Shown here in pieces: positions 6,376 to 14,000 of a stretch of 23,666 nt of DNA. The stretch comes from a virus. A program made the position numbers and the translations under genes. The notes under the pieces are model-generated. The model worked only from the letters and a program-made list of their open reading frames with translations, had not been told where the DNA came from and did not search any database. The stretch lies in IMG/VR virus record IMGVR_UViG_3300031952_000150, positions 1 to 23,666 of that record; one strand, given 5' to 3'. Position 1 is the stretch's first letter. Every line of letters begins with the position of its first letter.

Positions 6376-7520
6376 TCCCATCTTTCAATCTACCGCATCT
6401 GCAAGACGCAATCGAAGCGATGAATCGTCGTTGTCGTAAACTCGGTCAATCTGAGATCAGATTGACGACTGGCGCGACGATTTTCGAGGAACGTCGGCAT
6501 GAAACGGGTGTGAAGTACAAGATCGAGATGGTCAATGTTGATGTCGTCGGCGAATCTCCGGTTCTTGACGGTTGGAAACTGGTTGGCGTCATTGAGAGGA
6601 TCGAAGAAGAGAACATGGTTCGTTGTGTGCCGGGCGAGACGGTGCCATCTGATTATCGACTCGCCGATAATCACTGCGATCATTGCAAGACGAGTCGGAT
6701 GCGGAAAGAAGTCTTCGTACTCAGACACATTGATGGAAGGCACGTTCAGGTTGGCCGCCAGTGTATCGCCGACTTCCTTGGGCATGTCAGCGTTGAGTCG
6801 ATGATCGCGCGTGCCGAGTGGGAAATCTCAGCCGTGAGTGAAGTGCGGGATGCGTGCGACGAGAACTATGGGCATGTCGAAAGAACCATTCCACTTGGCT
6901 TGTTTGTCGCCACGACTGCTATCGTGATTAGGCGTCTCGGCTGGGTCAGCCGGAAAATGGCAGAGGATGCCACGCGGGAGACACTGACAACGGCCCATCT
7001 CGTGTGGCAGGTGCTCACGTCGAATGATAAGTTCACCAAGGAATTGGTTGAGAGCAATCAACTTTATGTTGAGTCACGCGATGAAGAATTGGCCGAGAGG
7101 GCAACAGTATGGGCCGCGAGTCTGCCGACTGATGAAGGTGACTACCTCTACAACCTGGGTGTGGCCTGCCGGTGTGCGAGTGTCACGTATCGAACGCGGG
7201 GCACCGTGGCAAGCGTGATTGCTGCCTATAACCGCGTCTTGGATTCGGGAAAGAAGACGCCTTGTGTCCACGTCGGCACAGTCGGGAAGAGAGAGGAATT
7301 TGCGGTCACGGTCAAGAAACTTAGCTACTTTGATTCCCAGTATGGGGTCAAAACGCTTGTGCGATTTGATGCTGCTGGCAACGTGTTGATATGGTGGGCC
7401 AGCGGTAACACGGATTGGCTGCATGAGGGTGACGAGTTGAAGATCGTCGGCACCGTTGCCAAGCACGACGACTACAAGGGCACACCACAAACCGTCTTGA
7501 AGCGCGTGAGGAAAGCATGA
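6369..7520 (+). CDS. Zinc-finger plus OB-fold-like nucleic-acid-binding protein
   Basis: This encodes 383 residues from ATG 6369, which overlaps the upstream stop by 7 bases. Residues 103-138 carry CDHC, a basic segment, then VGRQCIADFLG, a zinc-finger pattern common in phage proteins. The last 90 residues look like an OB-fold: VGTVGKREEFAVTVKKL, then LVRFDAAGNVLIWWAS, then GDELKIVGTVAKHDDYKGT. The GTVxKHxxYKGxxQTVLxR ending is typical of a widespread phage family. Binding of single-stranded DNA, or a replication accessory role, is inference from the fold. Its stop overlaps an HNH endonuclease start (ATGA). Confidence 0.7.
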   Translation: MLIPSFNLPHLQDAIEAMNRRCRKLGQSEIRLTTGATIFEERRHETGVKYKIEMVNVDVVGESPVLDGWKLVGVIERIEEENMVRCVPGETVPSDYRLADNHCDHCKTSRMRKEVFVLRHIDGRHVQVGRQCIADFLGHVSVESMIARAEWEISAVSEVRDACDENYGHVERTIPLGLFVATTAIVIRRLGWVSRKMAEDATRETLTTAHLVWQVLTSNDKFTKELVESNQLYVESRDEELAERATVWAASLPTDEGDYLYNLGVACRCASVTYRTRGTVASVIAAYNRVLDSGKKTPCVHVGTVGKREEFAVTVKKLSYFDSQYGVKTLVRFDAAGNVLIWWASGNTDWLHEGDELKIVGTVAKHDDYKGTPQTVLKRVRKA

Positions 7521-8224
7521 AGAAGGGCGACAGGTTTGGACGGTTGACTGTTGTTGTGACACCACAAGGACGCGCTGTTTCTGTGGTGTGTTCTTGTGGT
7601 GTCTGTAAAGTGGTTAATTGTGATAAACTTGTGACCGGGCATACTCGTTCATGTGGTTGTTTGAGAAATGAAAAGATAGGTGCTGTGAATCGGCGGCATT
7701 GTCTCACAGGTTCAAGACTTTATGCTTGCTGGAAAAGTATGAAGTACCGATGTAGCAATCCTCGGGCCGCCGGTTGGCATAATTATGGTGGCCGAGGGAT
7801 ATGTGTCTGTCGGGAATGGCAGTCATTTGACGTTTTTGCTTACTGGGCGTTTGCGAATGGATACAATGATGAATTAACATTGGATCGTAAACGGACAAAT
7901 CGAAATTATTGTCCATCAAATTGTCGGTGGGCAACATACAAGCAACAGTCCCAAAGCCGACGAAAACGACGTGGAATGTCAACACCCTATCTTGGTGTCT
8001 GTCGATGTGTGGGTGAGACTTTATATTCAGCCTATGCTAATCGAAAACGTCTTGGACGTTTTGTTGATTCTTTCTCAGCGGCTTGGGTTCGGGATGTATA
8101 CGTGAAACAACATAGTGATCCGTATGTCACACTCAATAGTTTGAGGGATCGACGTAAGAAACAAAAGCGAGTAAAATTGGAGCGGCGCGGAACTTTTGAT
8201 TGGGACATGCTTCTAAACAAGTAA
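7517..8224 (+). CDS. HNH homing endonuclease with AP2-like C-terminus
   Basis: The 235-residue protein begins MKKGDRFGRLTVV. Paired cysteines at C25/C27/C30 and C46/C48 form a zinc module (CSCGVC, SCGCL). RLYACWKSMKYRC and NYGGRGICVCREW are conserved blocks of phage HNH proteins. TLDRKRTNRNYCPSNCRWAT (residues 121-140) is the catalytic beta-beta-alpha metal segment. Residues 155-195 (TPYLGVCRC, SAYANRKRLGRFVDSFSAAW) resemble a divergent AP2 domain. The DNA looks AT-richer than its neighbours, which suggests separate acquisition. It is a relative of the gene at 13997. Confidence 0.88.
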   Translation: MKKGDRFGRLTVVVTPQGRAVSVVCSCGVCKVVNCDKLVTGHTRSCGCLRNEKIGAVNRRHCLTGSRLYACWKSMKYRCSNPRAAGWHNYGGRGICVCREWQSFDVFAYWAFANGYNDELTLDRKRTNRNYCPSNCRWATYKQQSQSRRKRRGMSTPYLGVCRCVGETLYSAYANRKRLGRFVDSFSAAWVRDVYVKQHSDPYVTLNSLRDRRKKQKRVKLERRGTFDWDMLLNK

Positions 8225-8231
8225 TACTGAT

Positions 8232-8247
8232 ATAATATGAGGAAGAC
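8232..8247 (+). promoter_or_regulatory. Extended -10 promoter and ribosome binding site before 8248
   Basis: TGATATAAT provides a consensus TATAAT with an extended -10 TG. No good -35 is visible upstream, which is allowed for extended -10 promoters. GAGGAAG immediately follows and serves as ribosome binding site for ATG 8248. If transcription starts at the usual distance from this -10, the leader would be very short or absent, so the promoter call is tentative. Confidence 0.45.
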
Positions 8248-8829
8248 ATGAAGTACACTTTGACTATTGACGATGCACAGGTTCGCACGATTCTTCACGC
8301 CTTGGACCTGTATTCGCGGATTGGTTGCGGCCAGTTTGATGAAATCCGGCGTCTCTTTCAGTTTGATTCGCGCAAGCGCGAGGGCGCGGATAAGGTGGAC
8401 ATTGGTTGGACGTTGGACGCAATCAAACAGTCATTACTCCCGCTTGAACGGGGCGTCGGTTACAGTATCAACAATCGTGACGTGCCACAAACCTATCGGA
8501 TGGCTTACGACATTCTCCAAGTGCTTCGGCATTGTAAAGCCTGGCACGATAGACCCGAGGGTGGCCCCTTTGTGCAATTCGATTCACCGTTCCAGACTGG
8601 CGACCATGAATTTTGTACCGTAGAGGCTGTGGTGGACACACGCAAGGAACTGGAAGGACTTCGGGTTTCGATGGCACGGGTCGCTCAAGTTGTCGGGGTT
8701 GAGACGACGGAGTGCCCCGTCTTGGACAAGGGCTACTCGGACCTGTGCAAGATGGCTGCACAGGATCGGGGTTGGAACAATCTTGCGGGCGCGATCTGTG
8801 AGAAGGCGGGCGAAAATCTCGACCGTTGA
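8248..8829 (+). CDS. Phage-type hypothetical protein
   Basis: This encodes 193 residues starting MKYTLTIDDAQVRTI with a GAGGAAG ribosome binding site. The opening, with LDLYSRIGCGQFDEI, is a pattern I associate with a common phage family of unknown function. TYRMAYDILQVLRH forms a second helical block. No catalytic residues are evident. It lies 23 bases after the HNH gene and just before promoter P2, so it may be a single-gene unit. Confidence 0.7.
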   Translation: MKYTLTIDDAQVRTILHALDLYSRIGCGQFDEIRRLFQFDSRKREGADKVDIGWTLDAIKQSLLPLERGVGYSINNRDVPQTYRMAYDILQVLRHCKAWHDRPEGGPFVQFDSPFQTGDHEFCTVEAVVDTRKELEGLRVSMARVAQVVGVETTECPVLDKGYSDLCKMAAQDRGWNNLAGAICEKAGENLDR

Positions 8830-8830
8830 C

Positions 8831-8858
8831 TTGACTTTCTACGCCTGTGATGTATAGT
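8831..8858 (+). promoter_or_regulatory. Promoter P2, 16-bp spacer
   Basis: TTGACT (8831-8836) and TATAGT (8853-8858) are separated by 16 bases and followed by TGAATAG. The ribosome binding site AGAAAGGGA and ATG 8878 follow within 20 bases. This is the best match to the shared promoter pattern in the window. Confidence 0.75.
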
Positions 8859-8877
8859 TGAATAGAAAGGGACACTG

Positions 8878-9462
8878 ATGTTAAGAGAACAGTGGTTACT
8901 GACGCTGATTGAAAAGTTGCGGCCGGTCTTTGAGGGGAAGGGTGCAACCCTACCTGCAAAGATTCGTGCGTCGTGCAGTTTTCCGTCGAAGATGGCTCTC
9001 GCCAACAAGAACAAGCGAATCGGCGAAGCGTGGAGCGACAAGAACAGCGAAGATCAGACTTTTGAGGTTTTTATCAGCCCGTTGCTGAAAGACCCTATCG
9101 AGGTCGGCGGTGTCGTGGTTCACGAGTTGGTTCACGTTGCAGTCGGTCTTGAGTGCGGTCATCGGGGCGCGTTCAAGCAACTGGCAAAGTCAGTCGGTCT
9201 TGAAGGCAAGATGACGGCTACGACGGTCGGTGACGAGTTGAAGATCAAACTTCAAGTGTTGACGGACGAGATCGGGGAGTATCCACATGCCCGGCTTGTC
9301 GCCAGCAATCGGCCAAAGACACAGACTACCCGCATGTTGAAAGTCACCTGCAAAGAGTGTGGATGCGTTGTTCGCATGACGCGCAAGTGGCTTGAAGAAG
9401 CAGGCGCACCGACTTGCGCTTGTGGCGGCGAGATGGTTGAGGGTGATGGCGATGCTGACTGA
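8878..9462 (+). CDS. SprT-like zinc metalloprotease domain protein
   Basis: The 194-residue protein has HELVH at residues 82-86 followed by LECGHRGAFKQLAKSVGL. That is the HExxH...GH zinc-protease arrangement of the SprT/Spartan family, with H95 as the likely third ligand. The C-terminus carries a zinc ribbon (CKECGC near 158-163 and CAC near 180-182), as in SprT proteins. Spartan-type enzymes cut proteins crosslinked to DNA. Bacterial SprT is poorly characterised. In a phage this could clear host or phage protein-DNA adducts or act on a host factor (inference). It is driven by promoter P2. Confidence 0.85.
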   Translation: MLREQWLLTLIEKLRPVFEGKGATLPAKIRASCSFPSKMALANKNKRIGEAWSDKNSEDQTFEVFISPLLKDPIEVGGVVVHELVHVAVGLECGHRGAFKQLAKSVGLEGKMTATTVGDELKIKLQVLTDEIGEYPHARLVASNRPKTQTTRMLKVTCKECGCVVRMTRKWLEEAGAPTCACGGEMVEGDGDAD

Positions 9463-9775
9463 CGCAAAGGTTGGGGACGTGTTATTGGTTGGTGGCAGTA
9501 ACCCGTATCTGTCCACAGTGACCAAGACAACTAAGACGTTAGTGTGTTGCGGGAGCACGAAGTTCAATCGACAAGGGAGGTTGACCCCGCGACAGAAATG
9601 GGACTATACGCACGCACGGATTGCAACAGAGATTGATGTTGCTCAAGTGAAGGAGGAAATCCACAGGCGGCAGTGCATCAATGTTATCCTGGCGAAGACT
9701 GGGAACATCAATGACTTGCGGGCGTTCAGTACGAAGAAACTCATTTGTTTGGTTGCAGTTTTGGAGAATGACTGA
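9452..9775 (+). CDS. Small beta-rich hypothetical protein
   Basis: This encodes 107 residues from ATG 9452, preferred over ATG 9446 because GAGGG lies at a good distance. It overlaps the SprT gene end. AKVGDVLLVGGSN and STVTKTTKTLVCC suggest a small beta-barrel, and the rest is helical. Similar GD-V-L barrel proteins occur in phages without known function. Confidence 0.65.
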   Translation: MLTDAKVGDVLLVGGSNPYLSTVTKTTKTLVCCGSTKFNRQGRLTPRQKWDYTHARIATEIDVAQVKEEIHRRQCINVILAKTGNINDLRAFSTKKLICLVAVLEND

Positions 9776-10038
9776 TGAATAGTCTGGTTGCTATCTTCCA
9801 GAAAGTGCTCATGGAGGCTCAGAAACTCCGGCCACAGAAATCCAAATGGATCGGTGACGAGTTGGAGTGGATCATCTACGAGCGCAAGATTATGCTGGAT
9901 GTGGTCAACGCTGAGCGTTTTCGTCGGGGTCTGCCAGCCGTGGTGGACGTGGGCAAGGCAGAACGATGTGCGATGGGGCATATCGACTACACACAGAAGT
10001 TCGCGCTGTATTGCGCGGAGTTGGCGGTGCAACCATGA
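9775..10038 (+). CDS. Small phage hypothetical protein
   Basis: This 87-residue protein starts within the upstream TGATG junction and ends in an ATGA overlap. It is predicted mostly helical (KSKWIGDELEWIIYERKIML, then VNAERFRRGLP). No catalytic motif is seen. It is supported by coupling on both sides. Confidence 0.7.
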   Translation: MNSLVAIFQKVLMEAQKLRPQKSKWIGDELEWIIYERKIMLDVVNAERFRRGLPAVVDVGKAERCAMGHIDYTQKFALYCAELAVQP

Positions 10039-10220
10039 TTATCCGGCCGACCGAAGTGCATGAGAACTGGGACAAGGCATTGATGGGTGTCTTGCAGACC
10101 GCCAAGGATTTGGGCATTGAGTGCAACTGCAAGTTGTCGTCGCAGTGGCTCGTCAAGATCGACGGCAACGAGCGGGAAACTTTCCTGGCATTAGCACGCG
10201 AGGCGGCAAATGCTTCATAG
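10035..10220 (+). CDS. Small hypothetical protein
   Basis: This encodes 61 residues starting MIIRPTEVHENWDK from the ATGA overlap. Two cysteines (CNC) precede SSQWLVKIDGNERETF. The predicted helix-strand layout suggests a small domain. The function is unknown. Confidence 0.6.
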   Translation: MIIRPTEVHENWDKALMGVLQTAKDLGIECNCKLSSQWLVKIDGNERETFLALAREAANAS

Positions 10221-10494
10221 TGAAGACTTGCAAGGCCGCTCGAAGCAGTGGATTGCTAACCGACTCGGCCAGAAGGTTGAGACCTACGCCGCCGGAATCG
10301 GTACACTGGTCATCATCAAAGATGGCGGGTGGGCGATTTGCGTGCGGCTGCAATGCACTCACGGCTGCAAGCGCACGCACACTGTCTACCTGCGGCGTGG
10401 TTGCGGCGGCCCGGATCATTATGCACACAACTTCAAGGGCGAGTACGTCGCCGATCTACGGGACCAGGTATTCAACTGTGGCAACCACGCATGA
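10210..10494 (+). CDS. Small Cys/His-rich protein
   Basis: This 94-residue protein overlaps the upstream gene by 11 bases. CTHGCKRTHTVYLRRGCGG in the middle carries Cys and His residues that could bind zinc. GTLVIIKDGGWAICVRL forms a preceding hairpin. The function is unknown. Confidence 0.65.
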   Translation: MLHSEDLQGRSKQWIANRLGQKVETYAAGIGTLVIIKDGGWAICVRLQCTHGCKRTHTVYLRRGCGGPDHYAHNFKGEYVADLRDQVFNCGNHA

Positions 10495-10627
10495 ACGATT
10501 GGTGAAGGAAGCCGAGGCGGCGATCAGCCGACTCCATGCTGATACTTCGGTCTCACGGGAGCAAACGTTGGACTCGTTGGAGAACGTGCGGGAGTTGATC
10601 CTTGACTTGATTCGAGACTTGAAATGA
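10478..10627 (+). CDS. Short coiled-coil phage protein (GTG start)
   Basis: This encodes 49 residues in the frame that ends ATGA-coupled to the next gene. The likely start is GTG 10478, giving a 17-base overlap with the gene before it. HADTSVSREQTLDSLENVRE and the following ELILDLIRDL form a pattern I associate with many short phage proteins. The remainder is an amphipathic helix, probably a dimeric coiled coil. The start is uncertain. Confidence 0.6.
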   Translation: MATTHERLVKEAEAAISRLHADTSVSREQTLDSLENVRELILDLIRDLK

Positions 10628-11151
10628 AGATCGAACGGTGGAAGGATGTTCCGGGTTACGAGGGTTTGTATCAGGTCTCAGACAAGGGACGTGTTCGCAG
10701 TGTTGATAGGGTCGTTGAATACGTTGACGGGCGTGTTCCATTCTTGGCCGGACGCATTTTACGTCAACGAATGGCTGGGTCGCGTCGGGATTATGCTGTG
10801 GTCAATTTGTGGCGAGGCAAACAACGGCGCACACGGTATGTTCACGATTTGGTACTTTCGGCGTTTGTAGGCTTGAAACCAATAGGTAAAGAGGTTTGCC
10901 ACGGGCCGCAAGGGCAGGGTGATAACCATTTGCGGAATCTTTCCTATGGGACACATTCACAGAATATGCGTGATTGTCGTCGAGATGGGACGGGTATAAA
11001 TAAACCCGTCCGCCGTTCGGACGGGAAGGAGTATGATAGCATTGATGAAGCAGCAAGAGACATAGGCGCTTGTCCGCAGAATATCACTCACGTACTTCAT
11101 GGCCGCCTGAAACAATGTAAGGGGTTTACTTGGGAGTTCATCAATGACTAA
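10624..11151 (+). CDS. NUMOD4-HNH-NUMOD1 homing endonuclease
   Basis: The 175-residue protein has three modules. NUMOD4 covers residues 5-50, with ERWKDVPGYEGLYQVSD and GRVRSVDR. An HNH nuclease covers about 73-116, with YVHDLVLSAFVG, VCHGPQGQGDNHLRNLSYGT and HSQNMRDC. A NUMOD1 DNA-binding tail covers 131-172 (DSIDEAARDIG, HGRLKQCKGFTW). It is intact by motif and would act as a site-specific DNA nicking or cutting enzyme for its own spread. It is a different HNH lineage from the genes at 7517 and 13997. It overlaps both neighbours, by 4 and 8 bases. Confidence 0.92.
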   Translation: MKIERWKDVPGYEGLYQVSDKGRVRSVDRVVEYVDGRVPFLAGRILRQRMAGSRRDYAVVNLWRGKQRRTRYVHDLVLSAFVGLKPIGKEVCHGPQGQGDNHLRNLSYGTHSQNMRDCRRDGTGINKPVRRSDGKEYDSIDEAARDIGACPQNITHVLHGRLKQCKGFTWEFIND

Positions 11152-12037
11152 GATTTGTTATGTTCCGAAGTCGTTTCGTGCGGTCGCGTTGGAACGCATC
11201 GCTCAAGCCAACAAGATTATTGTTGAGTACCAGGCACAAGGATTCAAGTTGACTTTACGCCAACTTTTTTACCAATTTGTTTCGAGAGACTTGATTCCCA
11301 ACACCGTGCAATCGTACAAGGGTCTTGGTGAGATCATCAACGATGGTCGTTTGGCGGGTTTGATTGACTGGGATGCGATTGAAGACCGCACACGGAACTT
11401 ACGTGGTTTGTCACATTGGTCCAGTCCACGCAACATCATACGTGCTTGTGCGAATCAGTACACCGAGGATTTGTGGGCCGGTCAAGAAAATTATGTGGAA
11501 GTTTTCATTGAGAAGGACGCTTTGATCGGTGTGATTGAAGGCGTCTGTACTCAGATGGATGTACCATACTTTTCTTGTCGTGGATATGTGAGCCAGAGTG
11601 AGATGTGGGGAGCATCTCAACGCCTGATTGGGCGCGAAGAGGCGGGCAAACGGACGATCATCATTCATCTTGGCGACCACGACCCAAGTGGTATCGACAT
11701 GTCGCGCGACATCCAGGATCGCTTGAATCTGTTTGGTTCGACGGTCTCTGTCAGACGCATTGCGTTGAACTTCGATCAGATTGAGAATTTGCCACCGAAT
11801 CCTGCCAAAGTCACGGACTCCCGCTACGAGGGATACCGGGCGTTGTATGGTGACGAGTCGTTCGAGTTGGATGCTTTGGAACCGCGCGTCATTGTTGCCT
11901 TGATTCAGGACAACATTGACGACTTGATCGACACTGATCTGTGGGAGGCGGCAGTCGCCCGACAACAACTCGGACGCGATCAATTGGAGAAGGTGTCAAA
12001 ACGATGGGATGATGTAACGGAGTTTCTAAATGGCTGA
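11144..12037 (+). CDS. TOPRIM-domain protein, Spo11/Topo VI-A-like
   Basis: In this 297-residue protein the N-terminal part (about 34-85) has LTLRQLFYQFVSRDLIPN, then SYKGLGEIINDGRLAGLI. This resembles the winged-helix part of Topo VI-A/Spo11, where a tyrosine (here Y43) is catalytic. The TOPRIM part has EVFIEKDAL (E123) and HLGDHDPSGIDM (D178 and D180), the acidic metal-binding triad. PPNPAKVTDSRYEGY and FELDALEP are blocks common in phage homologues of unknown function. A DNA cleavage/strand-passage role, or a nuclease role, is plausible. The large protein at 12585 has GHKL-like motifs and could be a partner. Confidence 0.72.
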   Translation: MTKICYVPKSFRAVALERIAQANKIIVEYQAQGFKLTLRQLFYQFVSRDLIPNTVQSYKGLGEIINDGRLAGLIDWDAIEDRTRNLRGLSHWSSPRNIIRACANQYTEDLWAGQENYVEVFIEKDALIGVIEGVCTQMDVPYFSCRGYVSQSEMWGASQRLIGREEAGKRTIIIHLGDHDPSGIDMSRDIQDRLNLFGSTVSVRRIALNFDQIENLPPNPAKVTDSRYEGYRALYGDESFELDALEPRVIVALIQDNIDDLIDTDLWEAAVARQQLGRDQLEKVSKRWDDVTEFLNG

Positions 12038-12233
12038 CGTGCCTAAGATGCGCTGCAAGAAGCGAGACGGTGAGTGGTGGATACTCGGTGTGCCTGAGAT
12101 GGACCCCGAAGGTTGTGGTCCTTACGGCACGAAGGCGGACGCAGAAGATGACATGCACGGCATGGAGCGGTTTTATGAACATTATGACGAACCGGGTTAC
12201 TTTACAGTGGACCCGCCACGGGAGAAACAATGA
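12030..12233 (+). CDS. Small acidic hypothetical protein
   Basis: This 67-residue protein overlaps the TOPRIM gene by 8 bases and is ATGA-coupled to the next. RCKKRDGEWWILGVP and then GPYGTKADAEDDMHG match the style of small phage proteins that follow replication genes. It has no catalytic motif. Confidence 0.7.
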   Translation: MADVPKMRCKKRDGEWWILGVPEMDPEGCGPYGTKADAEDDMHGMERFYEHYDEPGYFTVDPPREKQ

Positions 12234-12526
12234 GTCCAGTTGAAATTCAAGTTGGCGTGACATACGTGAATCGTGGGGCCGGGCGCACGCAGCGCACCGT
12301 TCTGGCGATTGGTGACGAGCATCGGCCGCCGCATTGGCTCGGGGCGTGGGGGACCAAACCGCCGGATGAACCGGGCGTCCTTTTCGAGCAGAAGGGGAAA
12401 CAGTACACCCTCTACCTCTCGTCTTTTGCCCAGTGGGCAAAGCGGCCGGTGGAGTGCGATCATCCGTGGCATCGGAATCCTGGCCTGATTACGGATTGCC
12501 CTGGGTGCGGGGCAAAATTGATTTGA
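12230..12526 (+). CDS. Small zinc-ribbon protein
   Basis: This encodes 98 residues. VEIQVGVTYVNRG and TVLAIGDEHRPP are beta strands. The tail has CDHPWHRN and CPGCGA, a likely zinc-binding site. The TTGACT of promoter P3 overlaps its stop codon. The function is unknown. Confidence 0.65.
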   Translation: MSPVEIQVGVTYVNRGAGRTQRTVLAIGDEHRPPHWLGAWGTKPPDEPGVLFEQKGKQYTLYLSSFAQWAKRPVECDHPWHRNPGLITDCPGCGAKLI

Positions 12527-12550
12527 CTTCTCCGAAACACATGGTATGAT
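12523..12550 (+). promoter_or_regulatory. Promoter P3, 16-bp spacer
   Basis: TTGACT (12523-12528) and TATGAT (12545-12550) are 16 bases apart and followed by TGAGTAG, matching P2 almost base for base in the core elements. The gene at 12585 follows, with GGAG about 10 bases before its ATG. Confidence 0.75.
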
Positions 12551-12584
12551 TGAGTAGGTTCAAGAACAAACCGGAGAACAAACG

Positions 12585-14000
12585 ATGTATCTGATGGTCC
12601 AAAATCCTGGGATTGCGTGTGTCGAGGGTTTCATATTACTGGGTGTTAGCACAACCCGTGACTGTGGAGTATCCGGTACAATCGGACAATTCGGCAGCGG
12701 GGCGAAGCACGCCATCAACACGTTGCTTCGGGCTGGGTTGACGGTGACGATTTACTGCGGTAAGACGAAGTTGGACTTCCAGACGCGCGATGAAGTGATT
12801 GACGATGGCCTGGTGAAGACGCCGATCAAACGAGTGTACTGTAAGCTGGGTGGCACCAGTACCCGGACGGTTGATACTGGTTGGGTCTTGGACTTTGGGG
12901 CACTCGACTGGACGAACCTGGCGATGGCCTTGCGGGAGTTTGTCAGCAACGCCATCGACCGAACGATCCGCGAGAAGGGCGACATCGGACCAGCCATATT
13001 GAGTGAGGATTTGCGAGTGTCCTTGGTTGATGAACCACGGGCACGCGACGGCTACACGCGAGTCTACGTGCAAGTCAATGAAGACGTGCAACGCTATTAT
13101 GGTGAACTGCCTCGGCGGTTCTTGCATTTTTCGTCTGATCCTTCGCAAGTCAAGAAGTCGATTCTGCCGAAGACCAACCGTAATATCGGGGACGGTCAGA
13201 CAGCGATGATCTACCGCGAGGGCGTCTTGGTGCGCGAGGTTGGCGAGTGCAAGAAGCGATCTTTGTTCGACTACAATTTCCGGGCGTCAGAGTTGCACAT
13301 CGACGAGAGTCGCAACAGTAGTGAGTACGAGGTCAAGGCGGCTTGTTCCCGACTCATGGCCGGGGCTGATTCGGGTCTCTTGGCGGCCGTTTTCAAGAGT
13401 CTGACGGATGGTGAAGAGACGTTCGAGGCTGAGTTGGACCCTTACTACATCTGCCCGTCGTGGCAGACACCGAAACCCGAACAGAAGAAAGCCTGGCAGC
13501 AAGCCTGGCAGGTAACGGCTGGGGACGCCGTACTGGTGCGTGATGTGGGGCAGATTGACTTCGTGCAACGCAAGGGACGCCCGGCCGCTGTGGTCAAGGC
13601 CCCTGGTTGGGCTGAGGTCGCTGAACGCTTCGAGTTGCCGACTGCCAAGCGCCTTCTCTCTGAGAACGAACAGAAGGGCCGCGAGATTCTGCCCGCGACC
13701 GACTATGCTCAGCACGCCGTTGACATGGCGTGGGGCTGGTTGGAAGGTTTGAATCTGACAAACGGCAAAACGAAACCGCCGGTGGGTTGTTTCCGAGATA
13801 TTATGGATGCAGGCAGCCGAGTGTTTGGGTTCTGTGACAGCACAGGAGTCTACCTGGCGGACGACCACGCGAGCGGCATGAGCAAGACGCTGGTGAAGAC
13901 GGCCCTTGAAGAGTGTGTGCATTGGTGTACAAAAGCGACAGATTGTAGTCGGGATTTTCAAGACTTTTTACTGCGGATGGTGGTGGAGATTGCATTGTGA
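12585..14000 (+). CDS. Large protein with permuted GHKL-ATPase-like motifs
   Basis: In this 471-residue protein, GTIGQFGSGAKHAINTLLR (residues 31-49) resembles the glycine-rich ATP-lid box of GHKL ATPases. LREFVSNAID (116-125) matches the N-box (E118, N122, D125). In Hsp90, gyrase B and Topo VI-B the N-box comes first, so the order here is reversed, as in a circular permutation. The middle (DSRNSSEYEVKAACSRLM, residues about 250-270) is helical. The tail has KTALEECVHWCTKATDCSRDFQDF, which looks conserved in phage relatives. It could be an ATPase acting with the TOPRIM protein at 11144. The assignment rests on motifs only. An HNH gene is coupled to its stop. Confidence 0.55.
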   Translation: MYLMVQNPGIACVEGFILLGVSTTRDCGVSGTIGQFGSGAKHAINTLLRAGLTVTIYCGKTKLDFQTRDEVIDDGLVKTPIKRVYCKLGGTSTRTVDTGWVLDFGALDWTNLAMALREFVSNAIDRTIREKGDIGPAILSEDLRVSLVDEPRARDGYTRVYVQVNEDVQRYYGELPRRFLHFSSDPSQVKKSILPKTNRNIGDGQTAMIYREGVLVREVGECKKRSLFDYNFRASELHIDESRNSSEYEVKAACSRLMAGADSGLLAAVFKSLTDGEETFEAELDPYYICPSWQTPKPEQKKAWQQAWQVTAGDAVLVRDVGQIDFVQRKGRPAAVVKAPGWAEVAERFELPTAKRLLSENEQKGREILPATDYAQHAVDMAWGWLEGLNLTNGKTKPPVGCFRDIMDAGSRVFGFCDSTGVYLADDHASGMSKTLVKTALEECVHWCTKATDCSRDFQDFLLRMVVEIAL

